Source: an uncultured Pseudacidovorax sp.
GTDB taxonomy: Bacteria > Pseudomonadota > Gammaproteobacteria > Burkholderiales > Burkholderiaceae_C
NCBI RefSeq assembly: GCF_913773995.1
Contig: NZ_CAJYES010000113.1
Location: 84,692-148,691, forward strand
Length of the DNA stretch: 64,000 nucleotides
Reading direction: 5' to 3'
Positions 1 through 9,321 of the stretch are shown one piece after another (position 1 is the stretch's first letter; each line of letters opens with the position of its first letter). The notes below the pieces were generated by a model, which had not been told where the DNA came from, made no database searches, and saw nothing but the letters and a program-made list of their open reading frames with translations. The position numbers and the translations under genes are program-made.

Positions 1-17
1 ACCGCGGGAGCGTCCAA

Positions 18-48
18 TTGGCGCGTCTCTGTAGGCTGTGCATATAAT
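18..48 (+). promoter_or_regulatory. Putative sigma70 promoter of rplM-rpsI
   Basis: A perfect TATAAT lies at 43-48 with TTGGCG at 18-23 (19-bp spacer). It precedes a leader of about 130 nt before rplM. In E. coli the L13 leader is a feedback site for the ribosomal protein; no equivalent structure could be verified here by eye. Confidence 0.6.
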
Positions 49-185
49 AGAGGGCTTCGCAGCGTTTTCCCCGAGCCCCGCGGCGAAGCGCGGTACCTGC
101 CGCATCTACCACCTAAGAGCCTTCCTCCAGAGAAGGACCGACCGTGGAAAAGGGCTCTTCCAAACCTCCTTCCCAAGGAAATCTC

Positions 186-614
186 ATGTCTACGTTCAGC
201 GCCAAGCCCGCTGACGTGAAGCACGAGTGGTTTGTGATTGACGCAACCGATAAGGTTCTCGGTCGGGTCGCCAGCGAAGTGGCCCTCCGTCTGCGCGGCA
301 AGCACAAAGCCATCTACACGCCTCACGTCGACACCGGTGACTTCATCGTCATCGTCAACGCGTCCAAGCTCAAGGTCACCGGCACCAAGAGCCTCGACAA
401 GGTCTACTACCGTCACTCCGGCTTCCCGGGTGGCATCACCGCCACCAACTTCCGCGACATGCAGGCCAAGCACCCCGGCCGCGCGCTCGAGAAGGCCGTC
501 AAGGGCATGCTGCCCAAGGGTCCTCTGGGCTACGCCATGATCAAGAAGCTGAAGGTCTACGGCGGCGCTGAGCATCCGCACAGCGCCCAGCAACCGCAGC
601 CGCTGGAAATCTGA
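186..614 (+). CDS. rplM: 50S ribosomal protein L13
   Basis: This is a structural protein of the large ribosomal subunit. The 142-residue product has the family's usual length and the typical core ([18 protein letters not shown] near the N-terminus, then YRHSGFPGG and the [10 protein letters not shown] segment). The start at 186 follows an AAGGAA ribosome site; the longer open frame from 144 would add residues not seen in the family. It is followed after 11 nt by rpsI, the usual L13-S9 operon, with a promoter at 18-48 and a terminator after rpsI. Confidence 0.98.
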   Translation: MSTFSAKPADVKHEWFVIDATDKVLGRVASEVALRLRGKHKAIYTPHVDTGDFIVIVNASKLKVTGTKSLDKVYYRHSGFPGGITATNFRDMQAKHPGRALEKAVKGMLPKGPLGYAMIKKLKVYGGAEHPHSAQQPQPLEI

Positions 615-625
615 GGAGTCCCGAG

Positions 626-1018
626 ATGATTGGTGATTGGAACAACGGCACCGGCCGTCGCAAGTCCAGCGTCGCCCGCGTGTTCCTCAAGAAGGGCAGC
701 GGCAAGATCACGGTGAATGGCAAGCCGATCGAGCAGTTCTTCGGCCGCCAGACCTCGATCATGATCGCGAAGCAACCGCTCGCGCTGACCGAGAACCTGG
801 AGACCTTCGACATCCAGGTCAACGTGCACGGCGGCGGTGAATCCGGCCAGGCCGGCGCCACGCGTCACGGCATCACCCGTGCGTTGATCGACTACGACGC
901 GGCCCTCAAGCCGGTGCTGAGCCAGGCTGGCTTCGTCACCCGCGACGCCCGTGAAGTCGAGCGTAAGAAGGTCGGTCTGCACTCTGCACGCCGCCGCAAG
1001 CAGTTCTCGAAGCGCTGA
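626..1018 (+). CDS. rpsI: 30S ribosomal protein S9
   Basis: This is a small-subunit ribosomal protein whose basic C-terminal tail reaches the P-site tRNA. The 130-residue product shows [19 protein letters not shown] near the start, [20 protein letters not shown] in the middle and ends in the expected [11 protein letters not shown] tail. A GAGGAG ribosome site precedes the start. It is the second gene of the rplM-rpsI operon and is followed by a strong intrinsic terminator. Confidence 0.98.
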   Translation: MIGDWNNGTGRRKSSVARVFLKKGSGKITVNGKPIEQFFGRQTSIMIAKQPLALTENLETFDIQVNVHGGGESGQAGATRHGITRALIDYDAALKPVLSQAGFVTRDAREVERKKVGLHSARRRKQFSKR

Positions 1019-1037
1019 GCGTTTCTCCTGCTTCAAA

Positions 1038-1065
1038 AGAAAAACCGCCCTCGGGGCGGTTTTTC
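1038..1065 (+). terminator. Intrinsic terminator after rpsI
   Basis: The hairpin AAAAACCGCCC-TCG-GGGCGGTTTTT is followed by a T-rich run. It ends the ribosomal protein operon before erpA. Confidence 0.9.
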
Positions 1066-1132
1066 TTTGCCTGCGTTAGCATCCTTCCCCTTGGCTGCGC
1101 CCGCCGGGCTCGGCCCTCCACGGAGATTTCCC

Positions 1133-1507
1133 ATGACCGCAGTTGCCGAAACCACCGCGCCCGCCGTGCAGGCGATGCCCGAGCCGATCGTGTTCACCGA
1201 TTCCGCCGCCGCCAAGGTGGCCGACCTGATCGCCGAGGAAGGCAATCCCGACCTGAAGCTGCGCGTGTTCGTCCAGGGCGGCGGCTGCTCCGGCTTCCAA
1301 TACGGTTTCACCTTCGACGAGGTGACCAACGATGATGACACGACCATGACCAAGAACGGTGTGTCGCTGCTCATCGATGCCATGAGCTACCAGTACCTGG
1401 TCGGTGCCGAGATCGACTACAAGGAAGATCTGCAAGGCGCCCAGTTCGTGATCAAGAACCCCAACGCCACCACCACCTGCGGCTGCGGGTCGAGCTTCTC
1501 GGTCTGA
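1133..1507 (+). CDS. erpA: Iron-sulfur cluster insertion protein ErpA (A-type carrier)
   Basis: A-type Fe-S carriers pass clusters to apo-proteins, including enzymes of isoprenoid synthesis and respiration. The 124-residue product has the three conserved cysteines: C52 in GGGCSGF, and C116 and C118 in the C-terminal CGCG. It is slightly longer than E. coli ErpA because of an Ala-rich N-terminal extension. The start was taken at ATG 1133 behind GGAG. It is bounded by terminators on both sides, so it is probably transcribed alone. Confidence 0.93.
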   Translation: MTAVAETTAPAVQAMPEPIVFTDSAAAKVADLIAEEGNPDLKLRVFVQGGGCSGFQYGFTFDEVTNDDDTTMTKNGVSLLIDAMSYQYLVGAEIDYKEDLQGAQFVIKNPNATTTCGCGSSFSV

Positions 1508-1548
1508 TCCGCCGCACCGTGCGACAACAACGCCAGTCGCCGCCATGA

Positions 1549-1575
1549 AAGCCGCCTTCGGGCGGCTTTTTGTTT
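1549..1575 (+). terminator. Intrinsic terminator after erpA
   Basis: The hairpin AAGCCGCC-TTCG-GGCGGCTTTTT has a UUCG tetraloop and a following T run. Confidence 0.88.
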
Positions 1576-1597
1576 CCCTTTGCGCCCGAGCCCGCCC

Positions 1598-3025
1598 TTG
1601 ACCGCCTCCCGACCCGAAGCTGCCCCAGCGGCCACCGACACCTCGCAACGCATCCTGCTGTGGCTGGTGGCCATCGGCTTCTTCATGCAGACGCTGGATG
1701 CCACCATCATCAACACGGCCCTGCCGTCGATGGCGCGCGCGCTGGGTGAAAGTCCGTTGCGCATGCAGTCCGTCGTGGTGTCCTATTCGCTCACGATGGC
1801 CTTGCTGATCCCCGCCTCGGGTTGGCTGGCCGACCGCTTCGGCACGCGGCGCATGTTCATGGTCGCCATTGCCTTGTTCACGCTGGGTTCGCTGGCCTGC
1901 GCGGCGTCGCGGCACCTGGACGAACTGGTGGCGGCGCGTGTGCTCCAGGGCCTGGGTGGTGCGCTGCTCCTGCCGGTGGGTCGGTTGACTGTGCTCCGTA
2001 CCTTTCCCCGCGCGCAGTTCCTGCAAGCCATGAGCTTCGTGGCGATTCCTGGCCTGATCGGCCCTCTGCTGGGTCCGACGCTGGGCGGTTGGCTGGTCGA
2101 GTACGCCTCGTGGCACTGGGTGTTCCTGATCAACCTGCCGGTGGGGCTGATCGGCCTGGCTGCGACCCAGCGTTTCATGCCCGACGTGCGGGCCGATGCG
2201 CCCGGCCGCTTCGACCTGCTGGGTTACGTGCTGCTGGCCTTCGGCATGGCCAGCCTGTCGCTCGCCATCGAAGGTGCAAAGGGCCTGGGGCACGCCGGAG
2301 CCCTGGTGCTGGCGGTGTTCGGCTTCGCGGCCGTGGTGGCCTATTGGCTGCATGCCGTCCGGCATCCGGCGCCGCTGTTTTCCACCCACCTCTTCCAGGT
2401 GCAGACCCTCTCGGTCGGGTTGCTGGGCAACCTGTTCTGCCGGCTGGGCAGTGGCGCCATGCCCTTCCTGATCCCGTTGTCGCTGCAGGTGTCGCTGGAC
2501 TACTCGCCGATGCAGGCCGGCATGATGATGCTGCCGACGGCGCTGGCCGGCATGGGCATGAAGCGGGTTGCGGCCCAGTTGATCCTGCGGTTCGGCTACC
2601 GGAACCTGCTGACGGCCAACACCTGCATCATCGGCCTGCTGATGACCAGCTTTGCGCTGGCCTCTCCCGGCGAGCCGCTGTGGCTGCGGCTGCTGCAGTT
2701 CGCGCTGTTCGGTGCGTTCAATTCGCTGCAGTTCACGGCCATGAACACCCTCACCCTCAAGGACCTGGATGGGGCCAGCGCCAGCAGCGGCAACAGCCTC
2801 TTCTCGATGGTGCAGATGCTCGCGATGAGCCTGGGGGTCGCCATGGCCGGCGCCGTTCTGTCGGGCTTCAGCAGTGCCTTCGGCGATCACGCCCTGCCGG
2901 CCTTCCAGGCCACCTTCGTGACGGTGGGGCTGGTGACCGTGGCCTCGGCCTTCATCTTCTGGCAGGTGCCGCCCGAGGCGCGCTCGCCCCAGCTGGAAGA
3001 ACCGGACGCGGCCGGCCGGCACTGA
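1598..3025 (+). CDS. mdtD: MFS multidrug exporter, MdtD-like (DHA2 family)
   Basis: This is a proton-driven efflux protein of the inner membrane; the substrate is unknown. Similarity to E. coli MdtD is visible along the whole chain: GFFMQTLDATIINTALPSMA in the first helix, PASGWLADRFGTRR (MFS motif A), EYASWHWVFLINLPVG, and NTLTLKDL followed by SSGNSLFSM near the end. The roughly 475 residues fit 14 helices. No ATG is available: TTG at 1598 is preferred, and TTG 1580 would add six residues. It converges with anmK. The E. coli gene sits with mdtABC, which is absent here. Confidence 0.85.
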   Translation: MTASRPEAAPAATDTSQRILLWLVAIGFFMQTLDATIINTALPSMARALGESPLRMQSVVVSYSLTMALLIPASGWLADRFGTRRMFMVAIALFTLGSLACAASRHLDELVAARVLQGLGGALLLPVGRLTVLRTFPRAQFLQAMSFVAIPGLIGPLLGPTLGGWLVEYASWHWVFLINLPVGLIGLAATQRFMPDVRADAPGRFDLLGYVLLAFGMASLSLAIEGAKGLGHAGALVLAVFGFAAVVAYWLHAVRHPAPLFSTHLFQVQTLSVGLLGNLFCRLGSGAMPFLIPLSLQVSLDYSPMQAGMMMLPTALAGMGMKRVAAQLILRFGYRNLLTANTCIIGLLMTSFALASPGEPLWLRLLQFALFGAFNSLQFTAMNTLTLKDLDGASASSGNSLFSMVQMLAMSLGVAMAGAVLSGFSSAFGDHALPAFQATFVTVGLVTVASAFIFWQVPPEARSPQLEEPDAAGRH

Positions 3026-3112
3026 GGCCGGGTGCCCGCCCGGCTCCAGCCATGGAGGGCGCCCTCCGCTGTTCCGCTTCGCGGCCGCGCCGCCGTGCAT
3101 TCTTGCGGGCGC

Positions 3113-4228
3113 TCAGGCCGGGTAGAGCGCGCCCAGCACCCTCAGGCCACGTGCGCCCGTGACCGTGGGCAGATTGCCGGGTTCGCCGGCCACGAGGCGC
3201 TGTGCCAGCCAGGCAAAGGCGGTGGCCTCGACCTGCTGCGGCGGCAGACCGTGCGCGGCGGAGCTGTCGATGGCGACGCCCGGCAGTTGCCGCGCCAGTC
3301 GACCCATCAGGTCTTCATTGGCGGCGCCACCGCCGCAGACGATCAGCCGTCGGACCTCCGGCGCATGCAGTTGCAGCGCCTCGGCGCAACTGCGGGTGGT
3401 CAGTTCCGCCAGGGTGGCCTGCACATCGCATGGATTCGCCGCCAGGTCGTCGGCCTGCAGATGCTGCGCGAGCCACTGCGGATGGAACAGGTCGCGCCCG
3501 GTGCTCTTGGGAATGGGTTGGGCGAAGTAGGGTTCGGCCAGCAGGCGCTGGAGCAGCGCAGGGCGGACCGAGCCCGAAGCGGCCCAGGCCCCGCCGGAAT
3601 CGAAGGCAGTCCCTCGGTGCAACTGGCACCAGTGGTCGAGCAGGGCGTTCGCCGGGCCGCAATCGAAGCCGCGCACCGGCCCGTCATCGCCCGGCAGCAG
3701 GCTGAGGTTGGCGATGCCGCCCAGGTTGAGCGCCGCGCGGGCCTCGCCCGCGCGGCCGAACAGCGCGGCATGGAAGGCCGGCACCAGGGGGGCGCCCTGG
3801 CCCCCCGCGGCCACGTCGCGCGAGCGGAAATCGCAGGCCACGGGCAGGCCCGTCAGCTCGGCCAGCAGTGCCGGGTTGCTCAGCTGCAGCGTGTAGCCCG
3901 TGCCGTCGAAGGCGCCTGGCCGGTGACGCACCGTTTGGCCATGCGCGCCCACGGCGCGAATCGACCCTGCGGCCCGATCGGACTGATCGAGCAGTTGTCG
4001 CACAACCTTGGCGTAGTGGCGCGCAAGGCCGTTGGCGGCGAGTGCGGCCCGGTGCAGTTCGTCCACACCCTGTGGCTGATTCAGCGCCAGCAGTTCGGCG
4101 CGCAGGTGGGCGTCGAAGCCGACGCTCGCATGGGCATGCACCATCACACCGCCATCGAAGGAGGCGAGCACGCCGTCCACGCCATCGAGGGAAGTGCCGG
4201 ACATCAGGCCGATGAAAAGCGCGGTCAT
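3113..4228 (-). CDS. anmK: Anhydro-N-acetylmuramic acid kinase
   Basis: AnmK phosphorylates and opens 1,6-anhydro-MurNAc to MurNAc-6-phosphate during peptidoglycan recycling in the cytosol. The 371-residue product starts with the diagnostic FIGLMSGTSLDGVDGVLASF and also shows HGQTVRHRPG and LNLGGIANLS, typical of this ASKHA-fold kinase. It lies downstream of, and in the same direction as, an M23 cell-wall peptidase, but a terminator at 4252-4277 separates them, so it likely has its own promoter. Confidence 0.95.
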   Translation of the reverse strand: MTALFIGLMSGTSLDGVDGVLASFDGGVMVHAHASVGFDAHLRAELLALNQPQGVDELHRAALAANGLARHYAKVVRQLLDQSDRAAGSIRAVGAHGQTVRHRPGAFDGTGYTLQLSNPALLAELTGLPVACDFRSRDVAAGGQGAPLVPAFHAALFGRAGEARAALNLGGIANLSLLPGDDGPVRGFDCGPANALLDHWCQLHRGTAFDSGGAWAASGSVRPALLQRLLAEPYFAQPIPKSTGRDLFHPQWLAQHLQADDLAANPCDVQATLAELTTRSCAEALQLHAPEVRRLIVCGGGAANEDLMGRLARQLPGVAIDSSAAHGLPPQQVEATAFAWLAQRLVAGEPGNLPTVTGARGLRVLGALYPA

Positions 4229-4251
4229 GCGAGGGTCTCGAAATTCGCCAT

Positions 4252-4277
4252 GAAAAAAGCGCCGGAGGGCCGGCGCT
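4252..4277 (-). terminator. Intrinsic terminator of the M23 peptidase gene
   Basis: Read on the minus strand, the perfect 8-bp stem AGCGCCGG/CCGGCGCT with a 4-nt loop is followed by a run of six T. It lies between the M23 peptidase and anmK. Confidence 0.85.
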
Positions 4278-4327
4278 GCGAAGGGTGGAACAGGCCGTGC
4301 CGCGGGTGCGCGGCCGGCCGCGCCAGC

Positions 4328-5689
4328 TCAGTCTGCTCGGGCCTGCAGCACTGCGCTGGCCGCGGCGAGTTCGGTGCGCGCCGCACTCATCGCCTTGGCG
4401 AAGGCTGCGCGGGCGGAGGCGGGGATCGGCGTGCCGCCATCCTGCTCGGCCAGCATGCGCTGCGGATCGAAGTACTGGCCGTCGATGCGGAACTCGAAAT
4501 GCAGGTGCGGGCCGGTGGCCCAGCCCGTGGAGCCCACCGCGCCCACGCGCTGCCCTTGGCTCACCGACTGGCCCGCCTTGACGTCGATGCGGCTCAGGTG
4601 CGCATAGGCTGTCTGCTGGCGATTTCGGTGATTGACGATGACGATGTTGCCGTAGCCGTTCTGCCAGCCGGCGAAATCGACCGTCCCGTCGCCCACCGTG
4701 CGCACCGGCGTGCCGGGCGGCGCGGCGAAGTCGGTGCCCGTGTGCTGCCGCCAGCTGTTCAGGATGGGGTGCAGCCGCATCGCGAAACCGCTGGAGACGC
4801 GGGTGAACTCGACCGGCGAGGCCAGGTAGGCGCGGCGCAGGCTTTCGCCGTCGAAGCGGTAGTAGCCGCCCTTCTGGCCAGCAGGCTCGAACCACAGGGC
4901 CTGGTGCACCTTGCCACCGGTTTCGAATTCGGCGGCCAGGACGCGGCCGGTGCGCATGGCCTGGCCGTCGGCCTCGAGGCTTTCGTACTGCACGGCGAAG
5001 CGGTCGCCCTTGCGCAGCTGGCGGAAGTCCACGTCGCCCGAGAAGATGTCCGCCAGCTGGCTGGCGATGGCGTCGGGAATGCCAGCGGCGTCGGTGGCGG
5101 CGAAGAGCGAGCTCTGGATGGTGCCGCCAGCCACGCGCTGGTTGATGTCCAGCGCCTCGGCCTCGCTGCGCACGGCGAAGCTGGCGCCGTCCGGCTGCAT
5201 GGTGATGCGTTGGAAACCGCCCGCGTTGTCGGGCACCCAGCGGGCCGACAGGCGGTGCAGGCGGCCGTCCTGGCCGATCTCGGCGGAGATGGTGCGGCCC
5301 ACGCGGCTGAGCATGGCGGAGCGCGCCTCGCCATTGCCGCGCACGAAGGCGGCGGCCGTCGGGTCGTTCACGCCGAGGCGGCCGAGCAGGGCGTCTGCCG
5401 TGTCGCTGGCGCGGGTGGACTCGGTGCGGAACAGGGTGAAGCTGTAGCCGTCGAGCGCTTCGCTCTGGCTTTCGACAGCCAAGGGGGTGACGGTTTCGAG
5501 GACTTGGCGGATCGGCAGATCCGCAGCATCGGGACCCAGCGAGGCGACGGCGAAGGCGCCGCCGCCGGCGGTCATCAGCATCGCCGCGACGGCGGCGGTG
5601 AGATGGCGGGGATGGGTCCTGATGACCAGGGCCACACGAGAGGCAAATGCTTCCTCGGCGGCCAGAATGCCGTTGATCAATTTCGACAA
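4328..5689 (-). CDS. M23 family zinc metallopeptidase (LytM-type, cell-wall hydrolase)
   Basis: This is a predicted envelope peptidase that cuts peptidoglycan cross-bridges or activates other hydrolases. The C-terminal LytM domain shows MRLHPILNSWRQHTGTDFAAP (first zinc ligands), GNIVIVNHRN and the HLHFEFR motif. A short cytosolic N-terminus and one membrane segment (AVAAMLMTAGGGAFAVASLG) precede a long periplasmic region. The frame is open to 5872, but that start would overlap the tyrS leader; TTG at 5689 gives 453 residues and keeps the membrane anchor. It is divergent from tyrS and ends in an intrinsic terminator. Confidence 0.85.
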   Translation of the reverse strand: MSKLINGILAAEEAFASRVALVIRTHPRHLTAAVAAMLMTAGGGAFAVASLGPDAADLPIRQVLETVTPLAVESQSEALDGYSFTLFRTESTRASDTADALLGRLGVNDPTAAAFVRGNGEARSAMLSRVGRTISAEIGQDGRLHRLSARWVPDNAGGFQRITMQPDGASFAVRSEAEALDINQRVAGGTIQSSLFAATDAAGIPDAIASQLADIFSGDVDFRQLRKGDRFAVQYESLEADGQAMRTGRVLAAEFETGGKVHQALWFEPAGQKGGYYRFDGESLRRAYLASPVEFTRVSSGFAMRLHPILNSWRQHTGTDFAAPPGTPVRTVGDGTVDFAGWQNGYGNIVIVNHRNRQQTAYAHLSRIDVKAGQSVSQGQRVGAVGSTGWATGPHLHFEFRIDGQYFDPQRMLAEQDGGTPIPASARAAFAKAMSAARTELAAASAVLQARAD

Positions 5690-5845
5690 CGTAGGAATCC
5701 AGGGCTCGGGTTCGGCGGCCGTCCTGAGGCGCTGTAGGTAAGCGCTGATGCCAGGGCGGGGCGAAAAGAGGCGCTGCGTAGAATGCACAGCGCAAAACCC
5801 GGCGGAGTATAGCGGCGTGTGTTGTTTCCGCCCCTCAAAATCGCA

Positions 5846-7078
5846 ATGAATCCCCAGTCTCCTATTGGTCAAACACTATCGGATGGTGTAGGACAAGCGC
5901 TCGAAATTTCGCTGCGAGGCGCCGACGAACTGCTTCCCCAGGACGAGTGGATCCGTAAGCTGCAGCGGTCCGAGAAGACCGGCCAGCCGCTGCGCATCAA
6001 GCTGGGCCTGGACCCCACGGCCCCCGACATCCACATCGGCCACACGGTGGTGCTCAACAAGATGCGCCAGCTGCAGGACCTGGGCCATCAGGTGATCTTC
6101 CTGATCGGTGACTTCACCACGCTGATCGGCGACCCCTCCGGCCGCAACAGTACCCGGCCCCCCCTGACGCGCGAGCAGATCGAAGAGAACGCGCAGACCT
6201 ACTACCGCCAGGCCAGCCTGGTGCTCGACCCGGCGCGCACCGAGATCCGCTACAACTCCGAATGGAGCGACCCGCTCGGCGCCCGCGGCATGATCCAACT
6301 GGCGGCCAAATACACGGTGGCCCGGATGATGGAGCGCGACGACTTCACCAAGCGCTTCAAGGCCGGTCAGTCGATCTCGGTGCATGAGTTCCTGTATCCG
6401 CTGATGCAGGGCTACGACTCGGTGGCCCTCAAGAGCGACCTGGAACTCGGCGGCACCGACCAGAAGTTCAACCTGCTCGTGGGCCGGCACCTGCAGCAGG
6501 AACATGGCCAGGAGCCGCAGTGCGTCCTGACCATGCCTTTGCTCGAAGGGCTCGATGGCGTCGAGAAGATGTCCAAGAGCAAGAACAACTACATCGGCAT
6601 CAGCGAGGCGCCGAACACCATGTTCGCCAAGGTGCTCTCCATCTCGGACGAGTTGATGTGGAAGTGGTTCACGCTCCTGAGCTTCCGCTCGCTGCAGGAG
6701 ATCGCTGCGCTGAAGGCCGAGGTCGAGGCGGGGCGCAATCCCAAGGAAGCGAAGGTGATGCTGGCCAAGGAGATCACGGCCCGCTTCCACAGTGCCCAGG
6801 CGGCCGACGCGGCCGAGCAGGACTTCGTCAACCGCAGTCGCGGTGGCGTGCCGGACGACATTCCCGAGGTGCAGATCAGCGGTGCGCCGCTGGGCATTGC
6901 CCATCTGCTCAAGCAGGCGGGTCTGGCCGCGTCGACATCGGAGGGCAACCGCCTGATCGATGGCGGCGGCGTGCGCGTGGATTCCAGCGTGGTGAGCGAC
7001 AAGGGCCTCAAGCTGGAAGCCGGCAGCTACGTGGTGCAGGTGGGCAAGCGCAAGTTCGCGCGGGTGCTGCTGGGCTGA
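5846..7078 (+). CDS. tyrS: Tyrosyl-tRNA synthetase
   Basis: This enzyme charges tRNA-Tyr in the cytosol. Class I signatures are visible: [15 protein letters not shown] (HIGH) and [10 protein letters not shown] (KMSKS), followed by a C-terminal S4-type RNA-binding domain ([14 protein letters not shown]...[14 protein letters not shown]). The length (410 residues from ATG 5846) and the HIGH-region sequence fit the TyrRS type common in proteobacteria. An in-frame upstream start at 5819 looks less likely. It is divergent from the M23 gene. Confidence 0.95.
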   Translation: MNPQSPIGQTLSDGVGQALEISLRGADELLPQDEWIRKLQRSEKTGQPLRIKLGLDPTAPDIHIGHTVVLNKMRQLQDLGHQVIFLIGDFTTLIGDPSGRNSTRPPLTREQIEENAQTYYRQASLVLDPARTEIRYNSEWSDPLGARGMIQLAAKYTVARMMERDDFTKRFKAGQSISVHEFLYPLMQGYDSVALKSDLELGGTDQKFNLLVGRHLQQEHGQEPQCVLTMPLLEGLDGVEKMSKSKNNYIGISEAPNTMFAKVLSISDELMWKWFTLLSFRSLQEIAALKAEVEAGRNPKEAKVMLAKEITARFHSAQAADAAEQDFVNRSRGGVPDDIPEVQISGAPLGIAHLLKQAGLAASTSEGNRLIDGGGVRVDSSVVSDKGLKLEAGSYVVQVGKRKFARVLLG

Positions 7079-7176
7079 GCGTCCGGCGTGCTGAGCGGCA
7101 CGCCTGCTTCAACGCGCCGGCTGCGCCGGTCGCCCGTCAGGCGGGCGGGCCCCCCAGTAGAGAAGCGCCTGGGCTT

Positions 7177-7797
7177 TCAGCGCAGATCGACCACGACGCG
7201 TCGGTTGCGTGGCTCGTCCACCTCGTCGGCTGTGGGCACGGCCAGTTCCCGCTCGCCGCGGCCGGCGGCTTCGATGCGCTCATGCGCGAAGCCGCGCTGG
7301 ATCAGCATCTGCCGCACCCTCTGCGCGCGGGCCAAAGACAGCGCATCGTTGGCGGCCGCCGCACCCCGGGTGTCGGTGTGGCCGGTGATGACCAGGTCGG
7401 CGCCCGGCCGGGAGAGGGCATCGCCCAGCAAGGCGTCGAGGTCGCGCTGCGACTGGGCGGCCAGCCGCGTGCCGCCGGTGTCGAAGAACAATACGAAGCG
7501 CTGTGGCCGGGCGGGGCGCATCGAGAAGAGGCTGGGGTTGCGGGCCTGAACCGTCGCCGCGTCGGTGGTATCGACCACGGGCGGCTGGCTGGCGGCGACC
7601 ACGGAGGCACGTTCGTAGGGCTTGTCCAGCCGCTGCTGGCCGCCGGCTGTCTGCACGACCACTGCGGACGGCGCACCGTCGTCCTGCGGCAGTAGCACCA
7701 CGCGGGTGGAGGGCGGCGGCGGTGGCGCCGCGCAGGCCGCGAGCAGCATGGCCACGGCCGGAACGGCCCAACGCAGCAGGGCGAGAAGGCGGCGCAT
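7177..7797 (-). CDS. OmpA-family peptidoglycan-associated lipoprotein
   Basis: This is a predicted outer-membrane lipoprotein that holds on to peptidoglycan. The 206-residue product has a signal peptide with lipobox (AMLLAAC, lipidated Cys about residue 22), a Pro/Ala-rich linker and a C-terminal OmpA domain with VITGHTDTRG, NDALSLARAQRVRQMLI and EPRNRRVVVDL. Its start overlaps the stop of the upstream FecR gene by one base, so the two are almost certainly co-translated. It converges with tyrS; no clear terminator lies between. Confidence 0.85.
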   Translation of the reverse strand: MRRLLALLRWAVPAVAMLLAACAAPPPPPSTRVVLLPQDDGAPSAVVVQTAGGQQRLDKPYERASVVAASQPPVVDTTDAATVQARNPSLFSMRPARPQRFVLFFDTGGTRLAAQSQRDLDALLGDALSRPGADLVITGHTDTRGAAAANDALSLARAQRVRQMLIQRGFAHERIEAAGRGERELAVPTADEVDEPRNRRVVVDLR

Positions 7798-8267
7798 CAC
7801 GGGGCCTCGGCGGACACGATGAAGTCCGTTCCGCGGATGCCGATCGTGGCCGTCTGCGTCTCCACGCGCACGGCTTCCGGATGGGCCTTGCCGAGCAGGC
7901 CGCTGATCATGCGCAGCGAACCCTGAAGCAGGGCCACCAGCAGGCTGCCCTCCTGCGTGGTGCTGTCGAAGCGGTAATCGCGCAGGTCCACGCGGGAGGC
8001 GGGCCCGACGACCAGGGTGGTGCCATCGCGCAGCACGAGGCCGGCGGCGCCTTGCGCATCCGTCTCGACGCGGTCGCTGGCACGCAGCGTGCTGCCTGCC
8101 TGGGCGGCCTGCGACTGCCCGGCCGCGGTCACGATGAGCACCTTCCCCTGGACCGATTTGATGAAGCCGGCGTGTCCGCCGCTTACGGCGTCCTGCGCCT
8201 GGGCCGAGCCCACAATGCCGGCACACAGGGCGGCGGCGAGAAGGCCTTGAAGCGTCCTCTGTCTCAT
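7797..8267 (-). CDS. Secreted FecR-domain protein
   Basis: The 156-residue product has a signal peptide ending near GSAQAQ, then one FecR domain (SVQGKVLIVTAAG, GSTLRASDRVETDAQGAAGLVLRDGTTL in outline, and VETQTATIGIRGTDF). FecR domains are usually periplasmic. It lacks the cytosolic and membrane parts of sigma regulators, so it is not a FecIR sensor. It is translationally coupled to the OmpA lipoprotein gene. Its job is unknown; envelope structure is an inference from the partner. Confidence 0.82.
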   Translation of the reverse strand: MRQRTLQGLLAAALCAGIVGSAQAQDAVSGGHAGFIKSVQGKVLIVTAAGQSQAAQAGSTLRASDRVETDAQGAAGLVLRDGTTLVVGPASRVDLRDYRFDSTTQEGSLLVALLQGSLRMISGLLGKAHPEAVRVETQTATIGIRGTDFIVSAEAP

Positions 8268-8270
8268 GAC

Positions 8271-8287
8271 CTTAATCTGGCGCTAAA
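8271..8287 (+). promoter_or_regulatory. PmrA/QseB-box-like sequence upstream of CDF gene
   Basis: CTTAAT-CTGGC-GCTAAA resembles the YTTAAK-N5-YTTAAK boxes bound by PmrA/QseB-type regulators; the second half is poor. A closely similar site is at 27335-27351. It lies in the 91-bp gap between the divergent FecR and cation-exporter genes, 72 nt before the exporter start. Confidence 0.35.
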
Positions 8288-8358
8288 GCAAACCGCGGAT
8301 GATAGGACGCGCTCCGCAGCGTCCTGTTGCGCGCCCAGCAGAGTTTTTTAAACAGAAC

Positions 8359-9321
8359 ATGAAATATTTCCCTCTTGGAAACGATTCGCCACTTTGGCAG
8401 CCGCGCAACCTGCTGAAGCTGTCCATCGGGGTCGCGCTGGTCACCATCCTGCTCAAGAGCATCGCCGGCTATGTGACCCATTCCATGGGCCTGATCTCCG
8501 ACGCGATGGAGTCCTTCGTGAACCTGGCCAGCGCCGTGTTCGCGCTGAGCATGGTGACGGTGGCCTCCCGCCCGGCGGACGACGACCATCCCTACGGCCA
8601 CCACAAGGCCGAGTATTTCTCCTCGGGCTTCGAGGGCGTGCTGATCGTCGGTGCGGCGCTGGCCATTGCGGGCGCGGCCGTGCACCGGCTGCTCAATCCC
8701 CAGCCGCTGGAGCAGTTGAGCTGGGGCCTTGTGCTCTCGGCCGTGAGCTCGGCCTTCAACGGCGGGCTGGCCTGGCTGCTGTTCCGCGCGGCAAAGAAGC
8801 ACAGCTCGATCGCGCTGGAGGCCGATGGCCGTCACCTGATGACGGACGTGTGGACGTCCGTCGGCGTGATCGTCGGCGTGATCGCAGTGGGCTTCACCGG
8901 CTGGTTGTGGCTCGATCCGCTGCTGGCCATCGGCGTGGCGATCAACATCATCTGGGAGGGGGGGCAACTGGTCTGGCGCTCGGCCCAGGGCCTGATGGAC
9001 GAGGCGCTGGCGCCGGCCGACCAGGCGCTGCTGCAGTCGGTGCTCGATCGGATCGCCGCCGAGACGCCGGCCGACACCGAGCTGCGCTTCGACCACCTCG
9101 TCACCCGCCGTGCCGGCCGGCGTTGTTTCGCCGACCTGCACATGCACCTGCCGGGCGGGTGGACGCTGCGCCGCGCCGCGCTGATGCGCGACGACGTGGA
9201 GCGGGCGCTGATGGGCGTATTGCCCAACCTGCGCGTCACCATCCAGCTCCTGCCACTCAAGTTCGAGTCGCGCGCCGCGCTGGCACAGGAGCGCGACCCG
9301 GTCGGCCGGGTGCTGCCGTGA
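8359..9321 (+). CDS. Cation diffusion facilitator (divalent metal exporter)
   Basis: This is a predicted inner-membrane antiporter exporting Zn2+, Fe2+ or similar ions. The 320-residue product has the CDF pattern: [15 protein letters not shown] in the second helix, [14 protein letters not shown] at the following loop, [13 protein letters not shown] in the fifth helix (metal-site H/D residues) and a cytosolic C-terminal domain. The start MKYFPLGN at 8359 was preferred over an upstream in-frame ATG at 8299. It overlaps dtd by four bases. A second CDF gene is at 19084. Confidence 0.88.
   Translation: MKYFPLGNDSPLWQPRNLLKLSIGVALVTILLKSIAGYVTHSMGLISDAMESFVNLASAVFALSMVTVASRPADDDHPYGHHKAEYFSSGFEGVLIVGAALAIAGAAVHRLLNPQPLEQLSWGLVLSAVSSAFNGGLAWLLFRAAKKHSSIALEADGRHLMTDVWTSVGVIVGVIAVGFTGWLWLDPLLAIGVAINIIWEGGQLVWRSAQGLMDEALAPADQALLQSVLDRIAAETPADTELRFDHLVTRRAGRRCFADLHMHLPGGWTLRRAALMRDDVERALMGVLPNLRVTIQLLPLKFESRAALAQERDPVGRVLP

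Noticed and set aside
1076..3100. 674-codon open frame on the minus strand
   Set aside because: It is opposite erpA and mdtD; low-complexity His/Gln/Arg content and no domain.
3032..5737. 901-codon open frame on the plus strand
   Set aside because: It is opposite anmK and the M23 peptidase, both with clear family motifs; the composition is that of a shadow frame.
7131..7147. Terminator between tyrS and the OmpA lipoprotein gene (CGCCCG-TCAGG-CGGGCG)
   Set aside because: Short stem without any T run in either direction; not called.
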